Origin: Limnohabitans sp. Rim8
GTDB lineage: Bacteria; Pseudomonadota; Gammaproteobacteria; Burkholderiales; Burkholderiaceae_C
Reading direction: 5' to 3'
DNA length: 64,000 bases
Assembly (NCBI RefSeq): GCF_945869175.1
Contig: NZ_CAMBNZ010000001.1
Span: 1-64,000, forward strand
Position 1 is the stretch's first letter. Each line of letters starts with the position of its first letter. The notes beneath the pieces are model-generated. The model ran no database searches. It was not told the DNA's origin and saw nothing but the letters and a program-made list of their open reading frames with translations. This document shows, in pieces, positions 32,746 to 43,172 of this stretch. A program made the position numbers and the translations under genes.

Positions 32746-34086
32746 TCAGCTGGCATCTTTGTCTGCAAAAGGATTGGTGGATGTTTTCATTTCAATCCGC
32801 AGGGGTGTACCCGACAGGTTAAAAGCTTTTCTAAAGCGCCCTTCCAAAAAGCGCTTGTAGGTGTCAGTAACATGTTCCAATGAGTTACCGTGCACCACGA
32901 TCACGGGTGGGTTCATGCCGCCTTGGTGTGCGTAACGCAGCTTGGGCCGGAACATGCCGCCACGTTGAGGGCTTTGGAACTGCACCGCTTCGAGCAACAA
33001 GCGCGTCAAAATCGGCGTACTCATTTTGCACATGGCCGCTTTGTGCGCCTGCACAATCGACGCCCAAACGGGGCCCAAACCCTGGCGCTTTTTCGCCGAG
33101 ATGAAGTGCATGTTGGCAAAGCTCAAGAAAGGCAAACGGGTCTCAATGGAGCGCTGCACCAATTGCCGCTGGTACTCGTCCACCGCATCCCATTTGTTGA
33201 CGGCCAAGACCATGGCCCGGCCACTTTCCAGTGCGTAACCTGCAATGTGGGCATCTTGATCGGTCACGCCCTGCTCGGCGTCGAGCAGCAACAGCACCAC
33301 ATTGGCCGACTCGATGGCTTGCAAGGTTTTGACCACCGAGAATTTTTCGATGGCTTCAAACACTTTGCCCTTGCGGCGCAAACCGGCGGTGTCAATCAGC
33401 TCGAACTTTTGCCCTTGTTTTTCAAACGGCACCGAAATCGCGTCACGCGTCGTGCCCGGCATGTCAAAAGCCACCAAGCGCTCTTCACCCAACCAGGTGT
33501 TGATCAGAGTGGACTTGCCCACGTTGGGTCGGCCCGCCACAGCGAGCTTGATGACGGAGGGGTCGACTTCGGTTTCTTCGGGTTCATCGGGAAGGTTCAA
33601 TGATTCAAACGCCAACTCCACCAAGCCGCGCGTGCCCTGACCGTGGGCGGCAGAAATCGCGATCACTTCGCCCAAACCCAGCTCATAGAACTCGGTCAAC
33701 TGGATGCCCTCGAGCATGCCCTCTGCTTTGTTGGCGACCAGCAATGTGGGTTTGCCAATTTTGCGCAGGTATTTGGCAATGTCATGGTCTTGCGCAGACA
33801 AACCACCCCGCGCATCGACCACAAACACCACCATGTCGGCTTCTGCCACCGCCTGCTGGGTCTGCTTGGCCATTTCTTTGTAGATGCCGGTGCTGGCGTC
33901 AGGCTCAAACCCACCGGTATCGATGACGATGAATTCTTGGCGACCCTGCTTTCCATTGCCGTAATGGCGGTCACGGGTCAAACCCGCAAAATCAGCCACG
34001 ATGGCGTCACGACTCTTGGTGAGTCGATTGAACAGCGTGGATTTGCCCACATTGGGGCGGCCAACGAGGGCCAATACAGGTTTCAC
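32746..34086 (-). CDS. der: ribosome biogenesis GTPase Der (EngA)
   Basis: 446 residues with two tandem GTPase domains. The first G1 motif [12 protein letters not shown] is near residue 8, the second [12 protein letters not shown] near 186, and both have DTxG and NKxD motifs ([29 protein letters not shown]). A KH-like C-terminal domain ends the protein. Der acts in 50S subunit assembly. The start codon is GTG. It follows bamB by 19 bases. Confidence 0.97.
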   Translation of the reverse strand: MKPVLALVGRPNVGKSTLFNRLTKSRDAIVADFAGLTRDRHYGNGKQGRQEFIVIDTGGFEPDASTGIYKEMAKQTQQAVAEADMVVFVVDARGGLSAQDHDIAKYLRKIGKPTLLVANKAEGMLEGIQLTEFYELGLGEVIAISAAHGQGTRGLVELAFESLNLPDEPEETEVDPSVIKLAVAGRPNVGKSTLINTWLGEERLVAFDMPGTTRDAISVPFEKQGQKFELIDTAGLRRKGKVFEAIEKFSVVKTLQAIESANVVLLLLDAEQGVTDQDAHIAGYALESGRAMVLAVNKWDAVDEYQRQLVQRSIETRLPFLSFANMHFISAKKRQGLGPVWASIVQAHKAAMCKMSTPILTRLLLEAVQFQSPQRGGMFRPKLRYAHQGGMNPPVIVVHGNSLEHVTDTYKRFLEGRFRKAFNLSGTPLRIEMKTSTNPFADKDAS

Positions 34087-34105
34087 TTAAAAATGTTCCG
34101 ATCCA

Positions 34106-35242
34106 TCATTCAGGGCGAAATCCGAAGACGCCCCCGGTGCGTGTCACCACCACCAAAGTTTGGCCAGCGGCCAGGGGCTTGCCCACGATGGCGCTGCCGT
34201 CTGTGCTCAAACGTTGCAAAGCCTGGCCATCCTGGCGCGAGAGAAAGTGCACCAAGCCATTGCCATCCCCCATCACCACCGATCGACCCAGCACCAAAGG
34301 TGCACTCAAGCCGCGAAAGCGCAGCGCCTCTTGGCTCCAAACGGGCTGGCCGGTTTGGCGCTGCCAAGCCAACACCTTGCTGTCGGACTCCACACCAAAC
34401 ACCGAACTCTCGTCACCATCCAAACCTTGATGGCCTTGGGCTGGGCGTGTCCACAAAGCGCTGCCGCGTTGAGCGTCTACGCAGGACACGGCGGACTGAA
34501 ACGCACGCACACACACCCCATTGCCCATGCGGCTGGCGCCGTTGACCAAGTCCACCAAACGCTCAATCTCATTGGTGCCCCGCGATGTGCCCACCAGAGT
34601 TTCCCAACGCACCGCGCCAGTGTTCGGGTTCAATGAAGCCAAACGACCGCCCCAACCTGTCAACAAGGTATCGCCAAAGGGCATGAGCAAGCCTGCTTGC
34701 TGGAGCACCAAGGGGTCACCCGAGCGTTGCTGAGTCCAGAGTTTTTGGCCCGAGGCCCCGTCAAGAGCAGTCACCATTCGGTCAGCGGTCAAAACAAACA
34801 CACGGCCACCCGCCACCAAAGGGGGGGTGTACGACATGGCTGCCAAACGCAAGCGCCACACCACTTTGCCCGCTTCGATCGCGACCACTTCGTTGTTGCG
34901 CGTGATCACAGCAAAACGCTGACCGTCACCGCCTACGCCCGCTTGAAGGGGGCTGTCCAACTGCAAACGCCACACATCTTGTCCGGTCGCAGCGTCGATC
35001 AAAGCCACTTGGCCCGCTGTGGACGCCACCGCCACCCGATCACCATGCACCAAGGCGAACAAGGGTGTGGTGACCGGCCCAATGTTGGCCGTCCAGACTT
35101 TTTGAATCGCCAATTGGCCGCTCACATTGGGCAAAGCTGAGGGCTGTGGCTTGTCGGGTGAACTCGAGCAAGCCGCCACTGTCAGGGCCAAAACGCCCAA
35201 GCCAATCCAACGGGTCCAAGCGCGTGAGAAAACAGTCGTCAC
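34106..35242 (-). CDS. bamB: outer-membrane assembly lipoprotein BamB
   Basis: 378 residues. The lipoprotein signal ends in the lipobox LTVAAC near residue 25. The mature part is an eight-bladed beta-propeller with PQQ-like repeats, for example GQDVWRLQLDSPLQAG and GQKLWTQQRSGDPLV. BamB supports BamA in folding outer-membrane proteins. The GTG start overlaps the yfgM stop (GTGA), so translation is coupled. Gene order hisS-yfgM-bamB-der matches E. coli. BamD of the same complex is encoded at 44.2 kb. Confidence 0.95.
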   Translation of the reverse strand: MTTVFSRAWTRWIGLGVLALTVAACSSSPDKPQPSALPNVSGQLAIQKVWTANIGPVTTPLFALVHGDRVAVASTAGQVALIDAATGQDVWRLQLDSPLQAGVGGDGQRFAVITRNNEVVAIEAGKVVWRLRLAAMSYTPPLVAGGRVFVLTADRMVTALDGASGQKLWTQQRSGDPLVLQQAGLLMPFGDTLLTGWGGRLASLNPNTGAVRWETLVGTSRGTNEIERLVDLVNGASRMGNGVCVRAFQSAVSCVDAQRGSALWTRPAQGHQGLDGDESSVFGVESDSKVLAWQRQTGQPVWSQEALRFRGLSAPLVLGRSVVMGDGNGLVHFLSRQDGQALQRLSTDGSAIVGKPLAAGQTLVVVTRTGGVFGFRPE

Positions 35243-35910
35243 TTTGTTGTCTCCGAAACAGCGGTCGCATCAGGATCGATGCCCAAGGCGTTGAGTTTGG
35301 CCTGCACCAAACGTCGGTAATCGGGGGTGTCGGCCAGCTTTTTCCAAGCTTGCTGGTAAGCCACCGCAGCCTCTGGGTTCTGGCCTTTGGCTTGCAGCAC
35401 ATCGCCGCGCAGGTCGGCGGCAAGGCCAGACATCTCTGGCGTGAAGTCCGAGCCCAATTGCTTCAAGGCATCTTCGTAAGCTTTGGCATCCAAGTGCAAA
35501 GCGGCCAAGCGCAAACGCGCGATGTCACGGTAGCCCGGGTCTGTTGCAACCTGGGCGACCCAACTCAGAGCTTCACGGGCAGCATCGGCCTTGCCTTGGG
35601 CTTGCAAGGTTTTGGCGGCCAAAAAAGCCGATTGCTGTGCAAATTGGGTGCGGCCAAATTTGTCTTTCATGTCGGCCAAGCTGCGTTCGACCCGGGCAAT
35701 GTCACCCGAGCCCACAGCGCGCTCGACTTCGTCGTAAAGCGCTGCAGCTTTGGCCGCCTGGCTTCTTTCCCAGTATTGGTAACCGTTCCATGCGGCATAA
35801 CTGCCCAACACAGCGATCAGAATCCAGGAAATGAGGTTGCCCCAAGTCTTCCAGAAGTGCTTGATCTGGTCGAGTTGCTCTTGTTCATCAAGGTCGAGTG
35901 CTTTGGCCAT
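35239..35910 (-). CDS. yfgM: YfgM/tetratricopeptide-like ancillary SecYEG subunit
   Basis: 223 residues. A short cytosolic N-terminus (DLDEQEQLDQIKHFWKTWGN) precedes one membrane helix (LISWILIAVLGSYAAWNGYQYW). The periplasmic part has TPR-like helices such as AREALSWVAQVATDPGYRDIARLRLAALHLDAKAYEDAL. YfgM works with PpiD at the Sec translocon in E. coli. It is coupled to bamB by a GTGA overlap and follows hisS by about 24 bases. Confidence 0.92.
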   Translation of the reverse strand: MAKALDLDEQEQLDQIKHFWKTWGNLISWILIAVLGSYAAWNGYQYWERSQAAKAAALYDEVERAVGSGDIARVERSLADMKDKFGRTQFAQQSAFLAAKTLQAQGKADAAREALSWVAQVATDPGYRDIARLRLAALHLDAKAYEDALKQLGSDFTPEMSGLAADLRGDVLQAKGQNPEAAVAYQQAWKKLADTPDYRRLVQAKLNALGIDPDATAVSETTK

Positions 35911-35934
35911 AGTGACTTTACTGCTGATTGCGCT

Positions 35935-37275
35935 TCAAAGCGGAGATTGTAGGCTGTGGGCCCATTCGGCCACGGTGTTCAAGGGCTCGGTGCGCTGGGC
36001 CCCCTCCCCGTCGCGCAGCGATTTGACCGCCACTTGTCCCCGCGCCAATTCTTCGGCACCGAAGACCAGCGCAAAGCGGGCACCAGAGCCATCGGCTTTT
36101 TTGAACTGAGACTTCATGCTGCCCATGCCTTCGCCACTGCCAGCATGCATCTGGGCAGACACCCCTTGGGCCCGCAAGGCTTGCAGCACCTGCATCGCCA
36201 CCGGCAAGTCAGCGGTTTCGGGAATGATGGCGTAGACATCGGGGGCCAGATCGGGCAGCGCCTCTCCCTGCTCCTTGATGAGTTCGAGCACACGCTCCAC
36301 ACCCAGAGCCCAGCCGACGGCAGGCGATGGCTTGCCACCGACTTGCTCGACAAGGTAGTCATACCGACCACCACCGCAAATGGTGCCTTGCGAACCCAAG
36401 CGGGCGGTGATGAATTCGAAGACTGTGAGGTTGTAATAGTCCATGCCCCGCACCAAACGCGGGTTGATGCTGTAGGCCACGCCGTTGGCGTCCAAAATGG
36501 CCTTGACCGCGTTGAAGTGGGCCAAAGACGCCTCCCCCAAAAAGTCGAGCAAGCGCGGAGCGGCTTCGACCACGCTTTGCATGACCGGGTTTTTGGTGTC
36601 CAAAATGCGCAAGGGGTTGCTGTGCAGGCGCCGTTGGGCTTCTTCGTCCAGCACATCGCGGTGATTTTCGAGATGGGCGATCAGCGCCGCACGGTGGGCC
36701 TGGCGCTCGGCGGGCTGTCCCAGGCTGTTGAGTTCAAGGCGCACATCTTGGAGGCCCAGCACTTTCCACAGGTCGTTGGCCAACAAAATCAGCTCGGCAT
36801 CGACCTCGGCCCCACCAAAACCCAACACCTCAGCGCCAATTTGGTGGAACTGACGGTAACGGCCACGTTGTGGACGCTCGTGGCGAAACATGGGGCCCAT
36901 ATAATACAGGCGCTTTCCGCCCTCGTACAGCAGGTTGCGCTCCACCACCGCACGCACCAAACCGGCTGTACCTTCGGGGCGCAGGGTCAGTTGCTCGCCG
37001 TTCAAGCGGTCTTCAAAAGAGTACATCTCTTTTTCGACGATGTCGGTCACCTCGCCCAAGCCACGCACAAACAGCGCGGTAGGCTCGACAATGGGCAAAC
37101 GCACGTTGCGGTAGGCATAGCGGGCCATCAGGCCGCGCACTTGGGCCTCCAGCCACTCCCAACGGGCCGACTCGGGCGGCAGGATGTCGTTCATCCCCTT
37201 GACGCCAACCAATTTGGGTGATTTGGCAGTCTTTACGGCTTTAATGTGGGCTTTGTCAGTCAGCGGTTCGCTCAT
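35935..37275 (-). CDS. hisS: histidine--tRNA ligase
   Basis: 446 residues, class II synthetase. The N-terminal [13 protein letters not shown], motif 2 region [23 protein letters not shown], the histidine-site [13 protein letters not shown] and motif 3 region ([13 protein letters not shown]) are all present, plus a C-terminal anticodon-binding domain. The ATG overlaps the ispG stop. It belongs to the rodZ-ispG-hisS-yfgM-bamB-der run shared with E. coli. Confidence 0.97.
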   Translation of the reverse strand: MSEPLTDKAHIKAVKTAKSPKLVGVKGMNDILPPESARWEWLEAQVRGLMARYAYRNVRLPIVEPTALFVRGLGEVTDIVEKEMYSFEDRLNGEQLTLRPEGTAGLVRAVVERNLLYEGGKRLYYMGPMFRHERPQRGRYRQFHQIGAEVLGFGGAEVDAELILLANDLWKVLGLQDVRLELNSLGQPAERQAHRAALIAHLENHRDVLDEEAQRRLHSNPLRILDTKNPVMQSVVEAAPRLLDFLGEASLAHFNAVKAILDANGVAYSINPRLVRGMDYYNLTVFEFITARLGSQGTICGGGRYDYLVEQVGGKPSPAVGWALGVERVLELIKEQGEALPDLAPDVYAIIPETADLPVAMQVLQALRAQGVSAQMHAGSGEGMGSMKSQFKKADGSGARFALVFGAEELARGQVAVKSLRDGEGAQRTEPLNTVAEWAHSLQSPL

Positions 37276-38555
37276 TTTTGTTCTGCAGATCCGGAACCAA
37301 AGCGGTTCTCAATGTAGTTTTCAACCAGCACCTGGAACTCTTGCGCGATGCCTTCGCCGCGCAAAGTCAGGCGTTTTTCGCCATCGATGAACACCGGCGC
37401 GGCGGGTGCTTCACCGGTGCCGGGCAAGCTGATGCCAATATCGGCATGCTTGCTCTCGCCGGGGCCATTCACGATGCAACCCATCACGGCCACCTTCAGG
37501 TTTTCCACCCCAGGGTAGTGCGCACGCCACACAGGCATTTGGGCGCGCAAAAAGTCGTCGATCTGCTTGGCCAGTTCCTGAAAGGTGCTGCTGGTCGTGC
37601 GGCCACAACCTGGGCAAGCCGTCACGCTGGGTACAAAAATACGCAAACCCAGCGACTGCAAAATCTCCGACGCGATCACCACCTCTTGCGTGCGGGCTTC
37701 GCCCGGCTGTGGGGTGAGCGAGACGCGAATGGTGTCGCCAATGCCCTCTTGCAACAAAATGGACAAAGCGGTGGCCGAGGCTACGGTGCCTTTGGTGCCC
37801 ATGCCCGCCTCGGTCAGTCCCAGATGCAAGGGGTAATCGCAGCGGCGGCCCAGTTCACGGTAAACCGCGATCAAATCCTGAACGCCCGAAACCTTGCAGG
37901 ACAAAGCGATCTGTGCCCCATTCAGACCCATGGCCTCAGCGCGCTGGGCCGAGGAGATGGCCGAGGAAATCAAGGCCTCGTACATCACCTGACGCGCTTC
38001 CCAAGGCTGGGCTCGTTGGCTGTTGGTGTCCATCAGATCGGCCAACAACTCTTGGTCGAGACTGCCCCAGTTCACACCGATTCGGATGGCTTTGTCATAA
38101 CGCATGGCCGCTTCAATCATTTGGCCAAACTGGACATCGCGCTTTTCACCTTTGCCCACGTTGCCTGGGTTGATGCGGTATTTGGACAGCGCCTGGGCAC
38201 AAGCGGGGTAATCGGTCAGCAAGCGGTGACCGTTGTAATGAAAATCGCCAATCAGCGGCACATCGATGCCCATTTTGTCGAGCTGGTCGCGGATGTGCGG
38301 CACGGCCTCGGCAGCCTCCGGCGTGTTCACCGTGATGCGCACCATCTCCGAGCCGGCCAGGGCCAATTCCTTGACCTGGATGGCGGTGCCGATCACATCG
38401 ACCGTGTCGGTATTGGTCATGGACTGCACGCGCACAGGCGCACCGCCCCCCACCGTGACCACCCGCGAACCCCAGACCACTTGGGACTGACGGCTGTGGC
38501 GCTTGTCTGGCAATGCAATGGCAATCGCATCGGGGGCAAATGTGGGTTCGTTCAT
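37272..38555 (-). CDS. ispG: 4-hydroxy-3-methylbut-2-enyl-diphosphate synthase IspG (GcpE)
   Basis: 427 residues. The TIM-barrel N-terminus begins with [23 protein letters not shown]-like sequence, and the [4Fe-4S] cysteines are in [13 protein letters not shown] and the later [17 protein letters not shown]. The enzyme makes HMBPP in the MEP isoprenoid pathway. It overlaps hisS downstream and rodZ upstream by ATGA, indicating tight translational coupling. Length and motifs are normal. Confidence 0.97.
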   Translation of the reverse strand: MNEPTFAPDAIAIALPDKRHSRQSQVVWGSRVVTVGGGAPVRVQSMTNTDTVDVIGTAIQVKELALAGSEMVRITVNTPEAAEAVPHIRDQLDKMGIDVPLIGDFHYNGHRLLTDYPACAQALSKYRINPGNVGKGEKRDVQFGQMIEAAMRYDKAIRIGVNWGSLDQELLADLMDTNSQRAQPWEARQVMYEALISSAISSAQRAEAMGLNGAQIALSCKVSGVQDLIAVYRELGRRCDYPLHLGLTEAGMGTKGTVASATALSILLQEGIGDTIRVSLTPQPGEARTQEVVIASEILQSLGLRIFVPSVTACPGCGRTTSSTFQELAKQIDDFLRAQMPVWRAHYPGVENLKVAVMGCIVNGPGESKHADIGISLPGTGEAPAAPVFIDGEKRLTLRGEGIAQEFQVLVENYIENRFGSGSAEQK

Positions 38556-39457
38556 GGTTTCACCTCAAAACGGGCGGTATTGACTTGTGTGTGCGGCTTG
38601 AGGTCAAAGGGCTGGCCCTTGACACGCAATTGGATGGCATCTGATCGGCCCACCACCACAGAGACGGGCAAAGACACCGAGAGACGTTTGCTGTCGCCGG
38701 GGTTCAAAACCCCGTTCCAGACCAGCTGTTTTTGAGCATCTCGCACCTCGATCCAGCTCATGCTTTGCGCTGAGAACACCAATTCTGGCTCGGGCACGGC
38801 GACAGTTGCCCCAGTCGCGGTTGCGGCCACACTGGTCACCCCAGGTGCCAAGGTCGGCAAAACCGGCTTGACCTCGGTCACCACCGCCTTGGATTTGGGC
38901 TCTGAAGAAACGAAACCCGGCCCCTGAGCACCCAATGCAGACGGTTCAGGCAAGGCCACAGGACCGGCAATTTGAACGGTGGGCTCATAGACAGACCAGT
39001 GGGCACGCAAACTTTCAAACCCTGCCCACTGGGAAAAATTTGGCAACCAAATCAAACCCGCAATCAAGAGCAACATGCCCACAGCAATCCACAATATTTT
39101 GAGTGGGGCAACAGGCGATGTCGGGGACAAACGGCCCAAATTCGCAGGGGCTGTGTAAACCTGTCGCACAACACCATTTGACTCCAGATAGTTGGCCGAC
39201 ATGGGCATCAAAGCCAAGACAGGGGCCGGATCCACACGCAATTGTCGGCACACACTGGCCGCCAAAGCACGTGCAAACACGGGGCTTTGGTCCACCAAGT
39301 ATTGATCAGCCTCCAAGGCCTCCAATTGCCGCACAGGCACTTTCAGGTTCACCGACAAAACCGCCAAATGCATCCCCACGGCCAACCGTGCAGCCTTCAA
39401 AAGTCCACCAGCAGTCGTCGCCATAGGGGAACTCTCATCTTGTGCGTTTTCAGTCAT
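38552..39457 (-). CDS. rodZ: RodZ-like helix-turn-helix membrane protein (DUF4115)
   Basis: 301 residues from the ATG at 39457 (the GTG one codon earlier is the track start). The cytosolic N-terminal helix-turn-helix is [35 protein letters not shown], a single membrane helix is near residues 120-140 ([21 protein letters not shown]), and a C-terminal DUF4115 beta domain ends in [26 protein letters not shown]. RodZ links MreB to the cell wall machinery for rod shape. It overlaps rlmN upstream and ispG downstream. The alanine/valine-rich linker is low in complexity. Confidence 0.9.
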   Translation of the reverse strand: MTENAQDESSPMATTAGGLLKAARLAVGMHLAVLSVNLKVPVRQLEALEADQYLVDQSPVFARALAASVCRQLRVDPAPVLALMPMSANYLESNGVVRQVYTAPANLGRLSPTSPVAPLKILWIAVGMLLLIAGLIWLPNFSQWAGFESLRAHWSVYEPTVQIAGPVALPEPSALGAQGPGFVSSEPKSKAVVTEVKPVLPTLAPGVTSVAATATGATVAVPEPELVFSAQSMSWIEVRDAQKQLVWNGVLNPGDSKRLSVSLPVSVVVGRSDAIQLRVKGQPFDLKPHTQVNTARFEVKP

Positions 39458-40619
39458 CACCAGGCTCCCCGACTTGAACAGTTGAAACGGACGACAAATG
39501 GGGAGCAGGCACCAGTCGAATGGTGCGTTGCTGGGCCATGCGGCTTTGCACTTGGGTCCGGTCTTTCACGTCCCCCGCCAGTTGACCGCAGGCGGCGTCG
39601 ATGTCATCGCCTCGGGTTTTGCGAACCGTGGTCACCATTCCCGCATCTTGCAGTTGTTTGGCAAAAGCCTGCACGCGGGCATGTGGAGAGCGCAGCAAAC
39701 CGGAGGCCGGGAAAGGGTTGAAGGGGATCAGGTTGAATTTGCAACGCAAGCCTTGACGGGCATGCTTTTGGACCAGGTCCACCAACTGGCTGGCATGCTC
39801 GGGCTGGTCGTTCACGCCGTCCAGCATGCAGTACTCGAAAGTGATGAAGTCGCGCGGTGCATGCGCCAAGTAGCCAAGACAAGCGTGCATGAGCTCATCG
39901 AGCGGGTATTTGCGGTTGAGCGGCACCAGGTTGTCACGCAGCGCATCGTTGGGCGCATGCAAGGAGACCGCCAGAGCCACAGGGCAATCGGCCGATAGAC
40001 GCTCGATCATGGGCACCACGCCAGAGGTGGACACCGTGACACGGCGGCGCGAGAGGCCATAACCGTGGTCGTCCAGCATGGCGCGCAAGGCAGGCACCAA
40101 GGCCGAATAATTTTGCAGTGGTTCGCCCATGCCCATCATCACCACATTGGAGATGACACGGTCTGGGGTGTTCAGGTGTTTGCGCAAAAAGTGTTCTGCA
40201 AACCAGAGCTGCGAGAGGATCTCACCCGTTGTGAGGTTTCGGCTGAAGCCTTGATGGCCGGTCGAGCAAAAGCGGCAACCCACTGCACAACCGGCTTGGG
40301 AAGAAATACACAAGGTGCCTCGGTCGTCTTCGGGAATGAACACCGATTCGATGGCATTGCCATCACCCACATCGAACAGCCACTTGATGGTGCCGTCGGT
40401 GGAGATGTGTTGACTGAGGACAGGCAGAGCCGAGATGTGGGCATGTGCCTGGAGCTTTTGGCGCAATGACTTGGCCAAATCGCTCATGTGATCAAAATCC
40501 GCAGCGCCCCGCTGGTGAATCCAGCGGAACAACTGGGTGGCCCTGAAGCGCTTTTCGCCCAGCCCCTCACAAAAAAGGGCCAAACCATCCAGATCAAATT
40601 CGAGAAGGTTGGCCGTCAT
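39450..40619 (-). CDS. rlmN: dual-specificity rRNA/tRNA adenine-C2 methyltransferase RlmN
   Basis: 389 residues. The radical SAM cluster cysteines are in [28 protein letters not shown], and the second-site cysteine is in the C-terminal [16 protein letters not shown]. RlmN methylates A2503 of 23S rRNA and A37 of some tRNAs. The stop overlaps the rodZ start region. ndk lies 33 bases upstream on the same strand, an arrangement common in betaproteobacteria. Confidence 0.97.
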   Translation of the reverse strand: MTANLLEFDLDGLALFCEGLGEKRFRATQLFRWIHQRGAADFDHMSDLAKSLRQKLQAHAHISALPVLSQHISTDGTIKWLFDVGDGNAIESVFIPEDDRGTLCISSQAGCAVGCRFCSTGHQGFSRNLTTGEILSQLWFAEHFLRKHLNTPDRVISNVVMMGMGEPLQNYSALVPALRAMLDDHGYGLSRRRVTVSTSGVVPMIERLSADCPVALAVSLHAPNDALRDNLVPLNRKYPLDELMHACLGYLAHAPRDFITFEYCMLDGVNDQPEHASQLVDLVQKHARQGLRCKFNLIPFNPFPASGLLRSPHARVQAFAKQLQDAGMVTTVRKTRGDDIDAACGQLAGDVKDRTQVQSRMAQQRTIRLVPAPHLSSVSTVQVGEPGDD

Positions 40620-40652
40620 GGGGTGCTGGGACGGGCGAGGACCGCTACGCGA

Positions 40653-41078
40653 TCAGCGTGCGTAAACGTTCAAGCCAGCGAAAAAGAAAGCGATTTCAGC
40701 GGCGGCTGTTTCAGGGGCGTCAGAGCCGTGCACCGCGTTCGCGTCGATGCTGTCGGCAAAGTCAGCGCGGATCGTGCCAGCGTCGGCTTTCTTGGGATCG
40801 GTTGCGCCCATCAGGTCACGGTTTTTGGTGATGGCGTTCTCGCCTTCGAGGGCTTGAATCATCACTGGACCGGAGATCATGAAGTCAACCAGGTCCTTGA
40901 AGAAAGGACGGGCCTTGTGCACAGCATAAAACTGCTCGGCTTCGCCGCGCGACAGGTGCGCCATACGGGCAGCGACCACTTTCAAGCCGGCTGCTTCGAA
41001 ACGGGCGTAAATTTGACCGATGACGTTCTTGGCGACAGCGTCTGGCTTGATGATGGAGAGAGTGCGTTCGATGGCCAT
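40653..41078 (-). CDS. ndk: nucleoside-diphosphate kinase
   Basis: 141 residues. The active-site histidine lies in [20 protein letters not shown], and the nucleotide-binding [12 protein letters not shown] start is typical. The enzyme equalises NTP pools by a phospho-histidine mechanism. A good AGGAAAA ribosome site sits 6 bases before the ATG. The upstream 149-base gap to rluB holds a short 6-bp hairpin without a T tract and probably the ndk promoter, which I cannot pin down. Confidence 0.97.
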   Translation of the reverse strand: MAIERTLSIIKPDAVAKNVIGQIYARFEAAGLKVVAARMAHLSRGEAEQFYAVHKARPFFKDLVDFMISGPVMIQALEGENAITKNRDLMGATDPKKADAGTIRADFADSIDANAVHGSDAPETAAAEIAFFFAGLNVYAR

Positions 41079-41227
41079 GGTTTTTCCTATTGCAAAGTAT
41101 TTTTAATCGATTTTGCCCTGCGGCAAAGCTGTTTATTCTAACCGCAGCCCAGCGGTGTTATTCCCCAGAAAATGATGGGCCCACAGGGGAAAGGCCAGAA
41201 CGCAAGCGCCCAAGCCCAGGGTCTGGT

Positions 41228-42430
41228 TCAGCGGCTGCGACCGCCGCGACCCGTACCGCCCGGGGCTTTTTTCAAGCGGTTGAAACTTTCAGCCCCGATG
41301 TACTTGGCTTCGCTCTTGGGCGCATCCGCCTTGGCATGCAAACCTGAGCCGCCTGGAGCCTGATTGGGCTTGGCTGCAGGTTTGGCACGCGGCACAGCCG
41401 TGCCCGCCCTGCCCTGCCCACCCGTGCGGGGACGGCGGTCGTTGCGGTCGGTTCTGGACACTGGGCGCGGCACAGGGGTGCGGGTGCGGTCCAAGGTGCC
41501 AGCGGCGCGCATCAAGGCCCGGATATCGGACTCGTCCAGCTCCAGCCAAGCCCCACGGCGCAAGCCGTGCGGCAAGACCATGGCGCCATAGCGAATGCGA
41601 ATCAGGCGGCTGACCGCATGGCCCACCGACTCCATCATTCGGCGCACCTCCCGGTTACGGCCTTCAGAAATCGTCACCCTGTACCAGCAGTTGGAGCCCT
41701 CACCACCGCCGTCTTCAATAGAACCGAACTGGGCCGGGCCGTCGTCAAGGTTGACACCATCGAGCAGTTTTTGCTTTTCTTCCTTGCTCAGCGCCCCCAG
41801 CACGCGCACAGCGTATTCACGCTCCAAGCCAAAACGGGGGTGCATCAGCTGGTTGGCCAATTCACCGGAGCTGGTGAACAGCAACAAACCTTCGGTGTTC
41901 AGGTCGAGACGCCCCACCGATTGCCATTTGCCGTTTTGCAAGCGGGGTAATTTACGAAAGACCGAGGGTCGGTTTTGGGGGTCGTCGTGGCTGACGATCT
42001 CACCCGCAGGCTTGTGGTAAGCGATCACGCGGGCGGGTGGTGGATCGATGCGGATGTGGATCGGCTTGCCGTTGACCTTGATTTGATCACCATATTGCAC
42101 GCGTTGGCCCACATGGGCGGGCTCGTTGTTCACCGCGATGCGGCCTTCGGCGATGAGTTTTTCCATCTCCAGCCGCGAACCCATGCCCGCTTGCGCCAGC
42201 ACTTTGTGCAGCTTGGGCGAGTCGGTTTGGGGGGCGAGCACGCGTTTGCCCAAATCGACTGTGAGGTCTTCTGAGGCCTCTTCATCGTCAAACTGGCCAG
42301 ACACCACATCGGCCAAAGCAATGGCTTTGTAAACCGACTCTGAAGGCGCCTCAGACTGGGCGGTTCGCGCAGTTCGTGCGGTCGTTTGGGGTTTTGACGC
42401 ATTGCTGTCGTCTGATGAGGGCTTGTTCAT
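41228..42430 (-). CDS. rluB: 23S rRNA pseudouridine synthase RluB-type with basic tail
   Basis: 400 residues. A leader of about 65 low-complexity residues precedes the S4 domain ([38 protein letters not shown]). The RsuA-family catalytic aspartate is in [15 protein letters not shown]. The last 90 residues are rich in Arg, Pro, Gly and Lys ([23 protein letters not shown]), a disordered basic tail typical of betaproteobacterial RluB that probably binds RNA. It modifies U2605 in E. coli. The ATG overlaps the scpB stop. Confidence 0.93.
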   Translation of the reverse strand: MNKPSSDDSNASKPQTTARTARTAQSEAPSESVYKAIALADVVSGQFDDEEASEDLTVDLGKRVLAPQTDSPKLHKVLAQAGMGSRLEMEKLIAEGRIAVNNEPAHVGQRVQYGDQIKVNGKPIHIRIDPPPARVIAYHKPAGEIVSHDDPQNRPSVFRKLPRLQNGKWQSVGRLDLNTEGLLLFTSSGELANQLMHPRFGLEREYAVRVLGALSKEEKQKLLDGVNLDDGPAQFGSIEDGGGEGSNCWYRVTISEGRNREVRRMMESVGHAVSRLIRIRYGAMVLPHGLRRGAWLELDESDIRALMRAAGTLDRTRTPVPRPVSRTDRNDRRPRTGGQGRAGTAVPRAKPAAKPNQAPGGSGLHAKADAPKSEAKYIGAESFNRLKKAPGGTGRGGRSR

Positions 42431-43113
42431 GTTGGGGCGGACTCTTCGCCTTGCAGCGGACGGTCTAGGGGGTTAAGAAGGTCTTCAGAGTCGGCCGCGA
42501 TGGGCATTTCAAAAGGCAAAGCGTCGATGGCGTCTTCAAGCGACAAGGACGGCTGCAAGGGCAAGGCTTCCACCCACCCCGACAAAGCCGCACTTTGGCC
42601 ATCCACTTGAGACAACATGGGCAACTGGTCGAGGGCAGCCAAGCCCAAATCGTCGAGAAACTGGCGCGTCGTGGCGTAAAGACCGGGTCGGCCAACGGTT
42701 TCGCGGTGGCCAATGACCTCGACCCAACCGCGGTCTTCCAACTGCTTGAGGATTTGCGAATTGATGGTCACCCCGCGGATGTCTTCCATGTCGCCACGGG
42801 TGACGGGTTGGCGGTAGGCAATGATGGCCAAGGTTTCGAGCACTGCCCGGGTGTATTTGGGGGGCTTTTCGGGGTGAAGACGGTCAAGGTAATCGCGCAG
42901 TTCAGGGCGGCTTTGGAAGCGCCATCCACTGGCCACGCGTGTCAATTCCAGACCTTTTTGAGCCCACTCGAGTTGCAGGTCTTGCAGCATTTGCCGCAGG
43001 GTGTCGGCCCCGAGCGCATCGTCAAACAGCACGCGCATGTCGCGCAATGACAAAGGCTGGCCTGCTGTGAGCAAGGCCGTTTCCAGGACACGTTGGGCTT
43101 GCGCCGTGTTCAT
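42427..43113 (-). CDS. scpB: segregation and condensation protein ScpB
   Basis: 228 residues from the ATG at 43113. The track start is a GTG at 43143 that lies inside the loop of the upstream terminator hairpin, so it is rejected. The two winged-helix domains are visible: [27 protein letters not shown] and [65 protein letters not shown]. ScpB joins ScpA and SMC in chromosome condensation. It is coupled to rluB by ATGA. scpA is not in the window. Confidence 0.94.
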   Translation of the reverse strand: MNTAQAQRVLETALLTAGQPLSLRDMRVLFDDALGADTLRQMLQDLQLEWAQKGLELTRVASGWRFQSRPELRDYLDRLHPEKPPKYTRAVLETLAIIAYRQPVTRGDMEDIRGVTINSQILKQLEDRGWVEVIGHRETVGRPGLYATTRQFLDDLGLAALDQLPMLSQVDGQSAALSGWVEALPLQPSLSLEDAIDALPFEMPIAADSEDLLNPLDRPLQGEESAPT

Positions 43114-43128
43114 GTGTCGGTCTTTCGG

Positions 43129-43149
43129 AAAAAGACGCCTCACGGCGTC
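43129..43149 (-). terminator. intrinsic terminator after rluD (GTGA tetraloop)
   Basis: On the minus strand GACGCC pairs with GGCGTC around a GTGA loop, a stable GNRA type, and TTTTT follows at once. It is 13 bases past the rluD stop and ends 15 bases before the scpB ATG. It should reduce read-through from rluD into scpB. Confidence 0.75.
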
Positions 43150-43172
43150 GGGAATGATGCCTCACGGCGTCG
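43137..43172. repeat. 14-bp direct repeat, two copies 22 bases apart
   Basis: GCCTCACGGCGTCG occurs at 43137-43150 and 43159-43172. Each copy lies within a hairpin with a GTGA loop (minus strand). The upstream copy covers the last codons and stop of rluD, and its stem has one G-U pair. Only the downstream copy has the T tract of a terminator. Confidence 0.85.

Noticed and set aside
41112-41127. Short hairpin in the ndk upstream gap
   Set aside because: Only six base pairs and no T tract.
43114-43143. Longer scpB start at GTG 43143
   Set aside because: It lies in the loop of the rluD terminator; ATG at 43113 fits homologues.
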